Assembly: GCF_000715075.1 (NCBI RefSeq)
Contig: NC_134096.1
Coordinates: 69,197,026-69,261,025, forward strand
Reading direction: 5' to 3'
From: Nicotiana tabacum
Taxonomy: Eukaryota; Streptophyta; Magnoliopsida; Solanales; Solanaceae
DNA length: 64,000 nt
Shown here one piece after another: positions 47,045-59,094 of the stretch (positions are counted from its first letter, which is position 1; each line of letters begins with the position of its first letter). Below the pieces are notes generated by a model that searched no databases, was not told the origin of the DNA, and saw only the letters and a program-made list of their open reading frames with translations. The position numbers and the translations under genes are program-made.

Positions 47045-47560
47045 GCATAAAACGAAACAAGAGTTTGAGCATCTCCACTCATAATCATACTTCTTTTACG
47101 TACTTGTATGAAGTTATGAGCATCTTGTTCAATAAATCTAGCATTTTCATTACCACCTGTTTCATTTTGAAGGTAACGAACAGCTTTTTCATCAGAAAAT
47201 TCAAAAACTTCTCATCTCCCATTTGAAATCTTAAATTTTATGCGAGCCATACAACTACATCTATATTCTAACCTTTGACGTTTTCTTTCTAGATAATTAG
47301 AATACAAATGAGATTGCCCTTCACAAGAACAAAGAAATAAACACCTTGTTAATTCATTGTTTCTGTTGTAAGTTTTTGCTCCCTTTCGAATACCAAAACC
47401 TTTTGCTAAAGCATACGAATTATATGCTTCGTATGATTCATCTTCAGAACAAAATTTCATCCCAATCTTAATAGCAAAGTCACTGTTGATGTAACTATGG
47501 ACGAATGTGGAACAATCTTGATCATTAACAGTATAATCTACAAAAATATAATCTAAATTA
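47045..47560 (-). pseudogene. FAR1/FHY3-type DNA-binding domain relic (MULE-derived)
   Basis: Minus strand. IGMKFCSEDESYEAYNSYA, then ALAKGFGIRKGAKTYN, TRCLFLCSCEGQ and YRCSCMARIKFKISNGR give the order of the FAR1 DNA-binding domain, a WRKY-related zinc fold. In the codon after NGR the expected Trp is TGA. The frame continues EVFEFSDEKAVRYLQ, and ends in QVRKRSMIMSGDAQTLV where the Tat LTR fragment begins. FAR1 proteins are domesticated Mutator transposases. This copy lies inside Mutator-type inverted repeats, so it is more likely a transposon gene than a host gene. Confidence 0.7.
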
Positions 47561-47829
47561 TAAGTACAATATTTACACATAAATAATAAGAAAATTATAT
47601 TACGTTTTACATTAAAAAAAAGTGAGCACTTGAAACTAATAAATTGCATAAAGTTCATATTGCTTACCGTCACCTTCAAAATTAATATCTTCAGCAAAGT
47701 AATCCTCCATACTTTTGAACATAAAGTGTAGTCTTTCTTCTTCACCGTAGAAAGGATGCTAAGAGGTAAGATTTTCAATAAAACAATTTTTTATCAAAAA
47801 GCATACCTAGAAGTCGTTGATGTTCCTTG

Positions 47830-47990
47830 ATTTTATCTTCTTTTTTTCTTTTTATTGTCCATTAGTTAAGCCTCCACTTAGGAAAAAGAATAAACCTAAA
47901 TATTGCCTTTTTAGCTTATGCTTTAAAATAAGTAGGAACATGAATCTACTTGTTAAGAAATAAACTAGACTCACATAAGTAATATTGGTT
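47830..47990 (-). repeat. right terminal inverted repeat of the Mutator-like element
   Basis: Reverse complement of 45382-45546 with scattered differences; interrupted at ATAACC by LARD-3. Confidence 0.75.
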
Positions 47991-47991
47991 A

Positions 47992-50358
47992 TGTCACGAC
48001 CCAAAATCACGTGACAGGCATCCGACACACTACCCAACCCGAGCGAACCAAACCATGTGATGCACCCAAATCATACGCATGAAAACTAATTTAACTGCGG
48101 AAGCTCTTTGAAAATCATATACATTTTCAAGTTAAATGATAAAATATTTTTCAATTTCAAAATCACACATGACGCCTTCCATGATAATAACAATGAGATT
48201 AAGTAAAATAAATATATTTTCATGTATGTCGTGTACAATTCCATTACTAAAACTTTTTACAACTATCTATGGAGCCTCTAAAGAATAGAATTAAACACTT
48301 GGGCTAATACCCGACTAGCATAAATTAAGAAAACAACATGATAACTACCATGAAATAGGAGTGGTGCTCACCATATACCTCAGGAAAAGAGTCATCCTAG
48401 CCCTGACCGCATGCCACGTATCCTACCTCATCCTGAAATATGTAAAGTAAGCGGGACCCTGGAGGGGACCCCCTAAAGGCTGAGTACACCACAACGGTAC
48501 TCAATAAGTGTCATAGACTCTTTCTAACTTAAGTTCTTGGACAAACTTTATTAAAAATAATGCATCAATATTTGATATAAAACGATAAGAAATTTTATCC
48601 ATTCATGATCCTTGTCATTTTAAATAAAAGCCAAGTGAAATATAACCTACAATGTAAACTTTTAAAATATTTATATCAACCCAAGATTTTGGATAAAATC
48701 ATACAAAATCATTCCATTTGCTTTAAGTCATTAAAATCACTTTCGGCTCCTTAGGTCTAAACATAAGAAAATCATCCTTACCTTTCACCGGGAGTACTTA
48801 CCATCACCGACATAAGAAGGTCAACTAGGTTATGTACCTAGCGGAAAGTATCATATACCCTACTTGCTCAGGTCGTCTCATCGTAGTGCCGTACAAATCG
48901 ACTCAACCATGCTAATAATAGTACAAAATAGTACCCTCTCGAGGGAGAGCACTCTGTCGTAGTCTATACCACAAAGTGGCCATCTACGCCTACACCAGCA
49001 CGTGTAGTTTCATGACGACGAATATAATATATCCGAAATCAATCTCGGTAAACACAAGTAACTCCCAAAAATAGATTCATAGCATAGTAGCCTCAAATGA
49101 TCTATTTTAATCAAATCATAGCATTAATAGAAAATCTAAGCTATTTGAACAAAATTTAAATAAACAGCCTTTTTACATGTTAAAACCTTTAGCAATTTAA
49201 CATCAATCTTTAAAAGATAGCACAAATGTTATTCTGCTCATCAATTTCCAAAAAGAATGCTTTCTATGAAAACTTATCTTTAGCACTTAAATATGCATAC
49301 TCTTGTCAATACGAAAGTTTAGATAAAAACTTATAACATTCACCTCGAGTGTCATTTTGCCAACAAGATTAAAAATAAAATTTTATAAAATAAAATGACA
49401 CCACATATGCAACATAATATTTTTGTACATGGAGACATCCGTACTTGTTTGTCCCCACAAGCACGAAAGCATATTTGCAAACAACTTAAGTATTAACTCG
49501 AAACATGCTTTTAGAGAAAGCCCTTCAAGAAGAGTAATTTTTAATCAACTTACCTTTCTTTCGCTTTATTAACATTCACAAGCTTTCAACCCTTTTCTAT
49601 CGTTCCAATGTTGATTAAAATGCTCAAACATCAGCAACAACTCGATATCTACAATTAGATATCCTAATTACATCAAAATATGACCTAAAATATTTATCAA
49701 TAATCATTTATGCCTCATAAGTTGGCTAAAAGCCTCCAACAACTCAAATCGTCGAATAGAGTCACATGCTAGTCCATTCAACTTCATTCTTATATTTTAA
49801 TACCCATTCGAAGTCATTAATGATACTGCATCAATTTTTTAATGCCACCAAGTTACTATTCATCGTCTTCCATAATCAACACTTGCAAAATATATAATTT
49901 GGGTAATTACTTAGTTGATCACCTCCAACTTTTGCTAACAAATAATTTCATAGGTTCATTGTATTAATCAATTTCGTCGCTAAAGATTAATATTCATCTT
50001 CTCCCTTATTTTCTCAAAAGTACTATTCAAGCCATGAACTAGAGTTATATAATCCAATCTTTCAACCATTAAAACTTGTAACAAATGCTTTAAATACTTC
50101 TAACTACTCATAATAGATGAGTTTGAAGTATTGGGATTACCTTTAGTAGATCAATCTTGACAAATCATAACTTTGGTGATTTTTGTGTTCTTGAGGATTT
50201 GATGATGAAATCTAGTATTTGGATACAAGAATGTGAATCAACCCAAAAATATCATTAACAACTTACCTTAGTTGGTTGGACTTGATTTGAGCTTACTCGA
50301 ATTGGACTTGATTTGATATTTGAACTCATGTATATTGGACTTGATTCGGGGTGCTACA
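47992..50358 (-). repeat. LARD-3 3' LTR
   Basis: 2367 bases. Its first ~140 bases match 63858-64000 (for example GTGATGCACCCAAATCATA and AATTTAACTGCGGAAGCTC). No CGC-N4-GCG array was found in it. Confidence 0.75.
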
Positions 50359-52664
50359 TTCTCCCCCACTTAAGAACATTCGTACTTGAATGTTTTACAA
50401 GTCACTACTAAGCATAGAGTTACCATCCTTTTATCTCCAACCACCATCCATTTGCACTTATGACTTTATATGGGTCTTATACTTCCTTTCCAAAATCTCA
50501 ACTTACTCATGGCCTTTAAAATTTGGTTATCTTTACAAATTCTTAAAAAATTTGGCGGAATTTTCCCTCTAATTGGGACTATCCAAAAATTCCAACCTAT
50601 CAAGAATAATCTCCCACATGGGCACCAACAATAACATATCTTAACAACCAACAATAAACAACATAATGTACCATCTTGGCCCCACTAGGCCGTACATATA
50701 CTAGAAGTGTATCAAATGTGAAATTTTGAAACTTTTAACTAGTAACATATATGAATACCATTCAATATCAATAATAGTTACTATACATAGCTCCCATATC
50801 ATTATTATGCATACATACATTTTCTTTAGTCATGCATACGTTAAGTTGTACCTGAAAAGTATCTTCAAATAAATCAAAAATCTCTCTGTGATTGGACTTC
50901 CTTAATAATTTTTTTGAGATAAAGAATAACTTATTTTCATGGTCCCTTAATTTCTTAGCTTTTTCAAGGCAATATTTCATAGTTTATGAGATCAAAGTTA
51001 TATTGCCCACTTGATATCTGCAAAACTTGTTCATTCCGACTCGTAGTCTTGGAATTTTTTTTCCCATAAATAATATTTTCAAATAAATATGTTGCCTTTC
51101 ATGATTCTTGTTTCCAAATATTATTTTTCCCACTTAGGACTCTTGATGTCCTATAATTGTTAAAATTATTCTAGAATGGTCTTATGTTCCTTCCAAAGAC
51201 TAATAAGATATTTGTCCTAGATTCATCTATCATATAACAATTAATACCCCCACTTTCACTCGTAATTTTTGGAGTTTTCGAAGATCCCAACTTGACAACT
51301 ATTATTGCTTACAAGTTTACTCTATGAAAATAAATATTCATCCCAGTTTCATTCATTTTACGATACTACTTTGCCATCCATTCTCGAATACCAGGGGTTC
51401 AAGTTTTTATTTCTTAACTTTAACCAACTCCTTAACTCTATTGAGTTCCTTGTTACAGTTCTCTAACAAAAATTTGATATTTTATCTATTTATGGGTGCA
51501 CCATAGGTATACTACCATAGTCTGTAAGCTTCCAACACTCTCATACCAATGCTATCACGATGACACTTACACCTTTTAAGATTAGTGCTCTTTCTTAAGC
51601 CCATGCTTTTTACTGGCATACTTTATTTTGGTCTACAAGAGTCATCTTACAATTTAAGAATATGCATTGCATTATCCCTTTCTGTTTTATTCTGTGCGAG
51701 GTGTGCACATATTTAAAAGTACTCCCTTATTCCATAAAATTTCACATATATTTCAAAGTACTCCCTCGTTTTCTGCCAACACTTGAATTTAATTCAAATC
51801 ATATATGCCTCTAAGTTGTAAGAATACATTTGAGTTGCCCCTTAAATAAGTGAATATCAGACATAACTTTTTAACATTCCTGATGTAGAACATCATGACT
51901 ATTGCTTGTAATGAGTCTTTGATTCTCTACAAATACTTTATGATAATTGTACTCATTTCATCATGAAGTTAACGAAGATTTTCTATTCGTCTTGACTCGT
52001 GAATAAGAAATCTTATTTTCAAAACCATCACCTTTAAGGTGAATCTTTTCTGTTCTGATGCTCCCCCACTTAAGAGTAAACCCAATTCAAACTCTTACTT
52101 GCCACTAGAAGTTATTATTAAACTTTTATCTCACATAAAACTTTTCATTGACAATCAATTTTCTCACCCACTACAATAGGCTATTTATTCCTCCCAATTA
52201 AAAATCTCTATTTTACCGCTTCAATCTTTCATCGTACCTTGAATTTTATTTCATCATTATGCTCAGTATTCTAATAATAGGATATATTGGTTATGCTCAT
52301 AGGAATTTTCTTTGTTTATTTTTGTATCCATGTATCACGTCGCTACTAGCTGCAACATATATTGCTAGGTGCCTTTATTTCCCGCCCTTACGACATCATT
52401 ATTGTTAGCACTTCACTCTTTCATGTTCACTCTACCGTTAAAATCTCTTCTAACATTTCACCCTTCAATTCGTGCTCTAATACAGTTCTAGCAAGTACGA
52501 CTACCTTGCGCTTATCATCTCATGCTTAAATAAGTTGAACAAGTGTGAATCTCTTAGGCCAAATCCACATATCATTGTATAACTTTTCACAACATATACC
52601 ATCTTCACAATGCTAAATGTAAGAAATATGCAATCTATCTTTATGCCAACATCATATTCTCAAG

Positions 52665-52668
<4 letters not shown>

Positions 52669-52746
<78 letters not shown>
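52669..52746. repeat. long (TA)n microsatellite
   Basis: About 39 uninterrupted TA units. Confidence 0.95.
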
Positions 52747-52750
<4 letters not shown>

Positions 52751-53754
52751 TTCCGTAGTATATATCTTTGAAATTATATTTCTTGCTAGTAAGTCCTTTC
52801 ATAAAATTTTATTTTAATGGTATCTCATCGAGTAGACTAATACTTATAATAAAGATGTCATACATGTAGGGTCTTATTACCTTATGCCTTCATCATAATG
52901 TGAACTCTTTTGTCCATAGCTAATACCACATATTTACCTCAATATGTTTCATATAAAAACATATATACTTGCATATTTTTCCATTCTTTATGGTATCATT
53001 GACCTCGTCCATATATATCAAGTTAGGAGTTTGTGACACGGTATCATGTAGCCTTAGAATTCTTGTAACTTCTCAATCTCCGTACCATCTTCGTTTTCAA
53101 TTTTGTTTTGAGCCTTATGTCGTACACATTATATGTATAACTTTTCAATAACTTTAACTTAGCCCACGAGCCATTTTAATATTTATTCTTCTTAAATTAT
53201 AAGGATCCGTTCACTCACAAGTTAACTGCTCTTTCAATATTTGGCACATATAGAGTTGCTTTGAGATCATTCTTGGAAATTGTCAATCTTTCATCATTTC
53301 AACATAATAAAATAAGACATACCTAGACTAGAAAAACTCAAGATTATCATTTCACGTCATTTTTTTCTCTAACAACCTATGTTGCTTCTTATAACCTTCA
53401 AGATTATGCCTTTTGTGCATCTCATCCCTTAATATTTCCACGCTTACCCATTTAATTTCACATACTTTATCCTCACATACCTTGGTATGCCTAATTAGAG
53501 ATTGACTTTTATTTGTATTACATTCATCATCTGGAGGAACACAAGGTTTGTCATGCCCATCTTTTACATATGTCATGCTTCGTCTATCCTCAACTCGTAC
53601 TTACACGTGGCACTTTATTTCTTGTGTGCCACTTCTATTATATATGACACAATCATGACGATAACCAATCATGCTTAGGGGAAACCCAATGTCTAGTATA
53701 ATTAAGGGTCATCTCCCTCATCTTGTAACATTTCCTTTTCGGATGAACAAGAAA

Positions 53755-53799
53755 GTCTTTTTCTTTTCCTTTTTCTTTTTCTTTTTCTTTTTCTTTTGG
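53755..53799. repeat. (CTTTTT)n microsatellite
   Basis: About seven hexamer units. Confidence 0.9.
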
Positions 53800-53981
53800 G
53801 AAGGTGTCTTTGGTCACTATTGACACTGTCTTAACTATACCATACTTCTAATGAGTCATACTATGTTGACCACAAACTTGACTGATTCACATTCATTTAT
53901 CAATTAGATCCATATCACCTCTATATATCTTGTCATGATAATTTAAGATGCAACCTCTTCATTTATAATACTTTTTGTACC

Positions 53982-56787
53982 TGTCATGACCCAAAATTCA
54001 TTAAAGGTTGTGATGGCGCCGGACACCGCTGTCAGGCAAGTCCAAAAATAAATACTTAATTTGGTTCTCATTTTAATATTTTTGAAATCATATTTCCTTC
54101 AATTAAATGGTAAAAGATGGAATTTACAGAGTTAATAATAATAATTTTAAAATTTTCAATACAGGACAACCCAAATCACTCCAAAACCCGGTGTCACAAG
54201 TACATGAGCCTCAACTAGGAATGTAAAATAAAATACAACATCTGTCCGGAATACAAATTTGGACAGGAGAAATATAAATATTGTGAAGGAGACTCTGCTG
54301 GTTGCGGACTCTTAACGTGGAATGCAACTCACCTAAGTCCCCACAATAACCGCGCCTCTGTGCCCTCAAGGCCACTAGACATATATGCACCTACACAAAA
54401 ATGTGCAGCAAGTGTAGTATGAGTAGGTAAATCAACACGTACCCAGTAAGTATCCCGCCTAATCTCAAAGAAGTAGTGACGAGGGGTCGACTTCGACATT
54501 TACTATGGGCTATAATAAAATATCAATGATATAATTAGGCATGGATTAAGTAGAACGGATGTAAGCTCAATATCATGAAATAAGTAAATAATTTTTTTGT
54601 TCATAAGAAATTTCCAAATTTATTTTCGTCATTTAACATTTTTGGACCTCGGGCCAATGAAAGCAATATCAATTATTATCAATTCCAAATATATATCATG
54701 CGCAAATCATGTTGAGGTCGTACGGCGTGCTCCAACATAAATATTTAAACTGTGCACTGCCGAGGGTCGAACGACGCGGATCATAGATGCATCTATTTAA
54801 CCTGCCGAGGCGTTCGGCCCGCTCCACAAAAGAGAAAATACAATTTTAAAATAACCAAATTTAAGATTTATTAAGGGCAACTATCAAGAAAAATACAAAT
54901 TCCCATTTACGGTCAAGAAGAATGAAGTTTAACCTTTTAAAGTTTCTTTACCAAGTTTCGATATGATTTAAGCAATATAAATTAACAAGTAGGATGCAAG
55001 CATCGCAATTATAACATGATCTGGGTCCTAGACTACCCGAACATAAGCATAATAGTAGCTACGCACGGACTCTCGTCACCTCGTGCGTACGTAGCCCCCA
55101 CAAATAGAAGCACATATTGAATTATTTTACCTATGGGGTTAATTTCTTCTTACAAGGTTAGAAAGGAGACTTACCTCGCTCCGAAGTTCCATAGCCGGCT
55201 CCCAAACCTTTCAAACAACTCAAATTGATGCCCAACGTTCCAAAACTAGTCAATAAATGAGCAATTCCATAAATATATACTCTAATACTCATTATAATCC
55301 TATTTACAATAATTTTCAACTCTGTTCGAAAAGTCGATAAAATTTACCCTCGGGCCCACGTGCCCGGATTCCAAAACTTTTCGAAGACAAATTTTACCCA
55401 TAACCCCACGAACTCAAATATATAATTTATTTTCAATTCCATGCCCAAATTCATGATCAAAATTCAAGAATACCAATTTCTAGGTTTTTCTCCAAAATCT
55501 CAAATTTTTACTAATTTCCATGTTTAAATCCATATACAAACCATGTATTTAACCCAAAGCGAGAAGAAGTCACTTACCCTATAATAGAGGATGAAGATGG
55601 CACTCCAAACCTGCTCCAAAATCGGCTCCCATGGACAAAATGAAGTAAAATTGAACCCAACTCTCATTTTAAAGAAAACACTGCCCGGCTACGATCTTCG
55701 CACCTGCGGTCCAATAGCCGCTTTTGCGGCTCCACACCTGCAGAAATTCCATCGCAGGTGCGGTTCAAGCTCAGCCCAACATTTCCCGCATCTGCGGCCC
55801 GGCAGTGCTTCTGCATCTCTACTTCTGCAGCTCTTCGTGCGCAGGTGCGGTCCCTCTTCTACGGAATTTGATCGCATCTACGGTCCCAGCTTTCCCCAGC
55901 CAGAACCGATTCTGCGACCCTTTTGGCCGCTTCTGCGGCCAAAACCTCGCAGGTGCGATTGCACCAGTTACCAGCTGCCTTAGCATTTTCCTTAGTCAAA
56001 CTAAACATTCCAACAAGTCCTAAAACATCATGCGAACTTAGTCGAGCCTTTAGGTCACATCAAACAACGCTAAAAACACGAATCACCCTCCAATTCAAAC
56101 TTAATGAACTTTAGAACTTCAAACTTTTATATTTAATGCTGAAACCTATTAAATCACGTCCGATTGACCTTAAATTTTGCACACAATTGACACTCGGCAT
56201 TACGGACCTACTCAAACTTCCGGAATCAAAATCTGACCCCGATATCAAAAAGTTCACTCCCGGTCAAACTTCTCAAAAACCTTCAAATTTCTAACTTTCG
56301 CCAAATGACTCCAAAATGACCTACGGACCTCCGAATCCACATCTAGACGTGATCCCAATACCAGAATCGCCTTACGGATCTATTCCCAGACTCGGAATCC
56401 CAAACAGACATCAATAACATTGAAATTCACTTCAACCCATATTTAGGAAATTCTTCCAAAAATGCCAACTTCTATAATAGGCGCCGAAATGCTCCCGGGT
56501 CATCCAAAACCTGATCCGGACATACGCCCAAGTCCAAAATCATCATACAAACCTGTTGGAACCTTCAAGTCCTGATTTCGAGGCCGTTTACTCAAAAATC
56601 AGACCTTAGTCAATTCTTCCTACTTAAAGCTTCCGAAATTAGAATTTTCTTCCCAAACTAACTCCGAACTTCCCGAAATTCAATTCCGACCATACGTACA
56701 AGTCATAATACCTGAAGTGAAGCTGCTCAGGGTCTCAAACCGCTGAATGACGCACTAGAGCTCAAAATGATCGGTCGGGTCATTACA
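53982..56787 (-). repeat. LARD-2 3' LTR
   Basis: 2806 bases, the longest LTR of the group here. It carries the palindrome array at 55699-55957 and the shared phrase CTCGTCACCTCGTGCGTACG. Confidence 0.9.
55699..55957 (-). repeat. array of CGC-N4-GCG palindromes in the LARD-2 LTR
   Basis: CGCACCTGCG (55699), CGCTTTTGCG (55719), CGCAGGTGCG (55753, 55840, 55948), CGCATCTGCG (55787) and CGCTTCTGCG (55928), plus a variant CGCATCTACG (55873). Frames crossing this block (for example 55591-55983) are by-products. Confidence 0.85.
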
Positions 56788-59024
56788 TTCTCTCCCACTT
56801 AAACATATGTTCGTCCTCGAACGTGCTAAGAACTGTTCTGGAGTTGTTCGAAATCATTGGTCAACACCTCAGGCACCAACTCGTGCTACCATAACCTAGT
56901 TGAGCATATTATCTCGAGCCAATCTGAAGATCTTCCTCTTTATTTAGTCAAGTAAGTCTTAGAGTCAAATTCCAACATCCAGAATTTTCCATCAGGCCTG
57001 TTTCCAACATACGAACATCGTATCAATCACTACACACTGCACCAAACATGATTGTGTACCCTTACTAAATTCTTACCATGCATCGCATAATTCACATAAC
57101 CATAATAACATCCTCCGATAACAATAGCCGAAATTCCACAAATCCGATGCCCACAATACACTTCATGACAAATATAAGTCATGTTCCAACTCTTGAAATG
57201 CTGCCACGACGGAAGAGATGTGCAGAAATTCCTAACCAACTGCCGAGTCAACAAATCATTGGGTTTTTTCTCTTGACAAGGATCATTACCACATTATGAA
57301 CCAAATAACGATATTTGCCTTTTAATATGCCTCATATAATCCGATCGCACTGATCCCAAGTCCAATAATATTGTCTTACCCAGTATAAGTTGTTCCGACA
57401 ATAAGCCACCACAAACACTACCAAAGGTCTCATATGATGCCACCATGTGCCAACAATCCACAAATTAGCATATTAAACATAAGGAAAAATGAACTCTGGA
57501 AAGAACTGCTCAACCCACGTGACTAATTAAACAACCGAAAAGATGTTATGAACCTTACTCAGAAAATGAGAAGCAAAACACACAAGAATAGGTATATGGA
57601 ACTCTACTCAACATCACACTGTTGCGGCATGCAAACCGATCCATACATGACACCATTGCGGCGTGCAACCCAATCTAACAACATCTCCGTGGCGGCGTGC
57701 CACCCGATCCTCACATAGTAATAAATGGGTAAATACCCATCAAGCCAGAAATGTTTATACCTTACGAAATGCCCGAATATCAACCATAAGCATGCCAAGT
57801 GCATAATACAAATCCTGATGAGACGGGTAGCGTCATACGCTATAAAACCCAAGCACAACTAAGGTAAGATATATGATCTGCATCTCGAGAGCCATCCCGC
57901 TCGCATAACACCACCACTACGCGGGACCTCAACACATTGTACAAATAATTCAGCCGTCTCACAACCCACACGATACAATAGAGTATTACATGAAGTAGCT
58001 AACGACGAAATTAACCTCCAACACCCGAATACTCCTCCATAAGGAATGCAATGTTGAATGAACACACCCAGGCTGGTGTAGAGTACACATCCATATTTGG
58101 ACCCATCAACGGACCCCAAACCGATTCTGATCATACTATGCTTGGGCAAATACCCTCTCAAGGATCCACAATGTCCTTTTTCCCATGACACTCAAGAACA
58201 ACCATCGAATTCGGAACAAACTTCTGCAATTCGTAATTAACCGAATAGAGTGCCTTTCAGACCTAAACTCTCACATCAGCGATAGTACCAAAATCTCCAT
58301 ACTTGGTTTTAATCTTTAATCAATCAAGTGACTATAGGTCACACTTATACCGTCTTCCCATGAGATACACTCCCACGACCTTCTGCACCAAGTAACAAGT
58401 CTGCACATCCATACCACCGGCAATACTAATGTTGTAAAGTAATTCAAAAAGTCGCAAATCAGTACACAAAGCCTCTTACACAGGACACCAATCTCAGGTG
58501 ATGCTAAAGACAATACCAGCTTACTCTAAACATATGAATTCTTCCCTGATCATCCGAGCTTGTGACATTCTTGTCAACACCGAACCGCAACCTTGATCCT
58601 CAGCTTCAAATTCCCCATGTTGCTCACTGCACTTAACATGCCAATACGTGAGAGTACCAGAATTCCATAATAACCCCTGATCCACTAATAGGATAAACAC
58701 TTCATCATATAGAAACCTTTTACTTAGCTCATTTCAGAAGAACCAATGCAACACGCAACTAAATTCCCAAATCGCAGAAAATACACCCTCATGTCGTAAT
58801 CTAAACTACCATAACTCTTCCGGAAATCCATTTACACAACAAAGCCATACGAATCTAATATCTCCAAAATCAACCAAGTTGTGGTGGCGCTCAAGCCCAA
58901 GTGTACAAACACAAACCACATGTATAACTTCACGCTGGAGAAACTGGTCACTGCCATAACCGTGCTGATTCAACCATTACCAACCAAGCCACTTCTTCTA
59001 CTTTACTCGGGACTTGCCCTTAGA

Positions 59025-59026
<2 letters not shown>

Positions 59027-59094
<68 letters not shown>
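59027..59094. repeat. (AAT)n microsatellite
   Basis: About 22 units. The 85-codon frame across it is mostly Asn and not a gene. Confidence 0.95.

Larger units (their letters stand above)
45360..47991 (-). mobile_element. Mutator-like element with long inverted repeats and a FAR1-type relic
   Basis: The sequence at 45382-45546 is repeated in inverse orientation at 47830-47990, with arms of about 160 bases and roughly 85-90 percent identity by eye. Inside on the minus strand lies a FAR1-type DNA-binding domain. Long inverted repeats plus FAR1/MULE-type protein is the hallmark of Mutator-like elements. The outer left end is probably near 45360. The right end is cut at 47991 by LARD-3, so the last bases and the second target duplication should lie beyond LARD-3, outside the window. 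Confidence 0.65.
50359..53976 (-). other. LARD-3 internal domain, part 1, non-coding
   Basis: AT-rich, with no gag or pol motif on either strand. The phrase CTCCCCCACTTAAGA recurs at about 52065, like a second polypurine tract. It contains the microsatellites listed separately. Confidence 0.6.

Noticed and set aside
55591..56114. 130-codon and overlapping frames
   Set aside because: Same reason: the palindrome array of the LARD-2 LTR lacks stop codons by composition.
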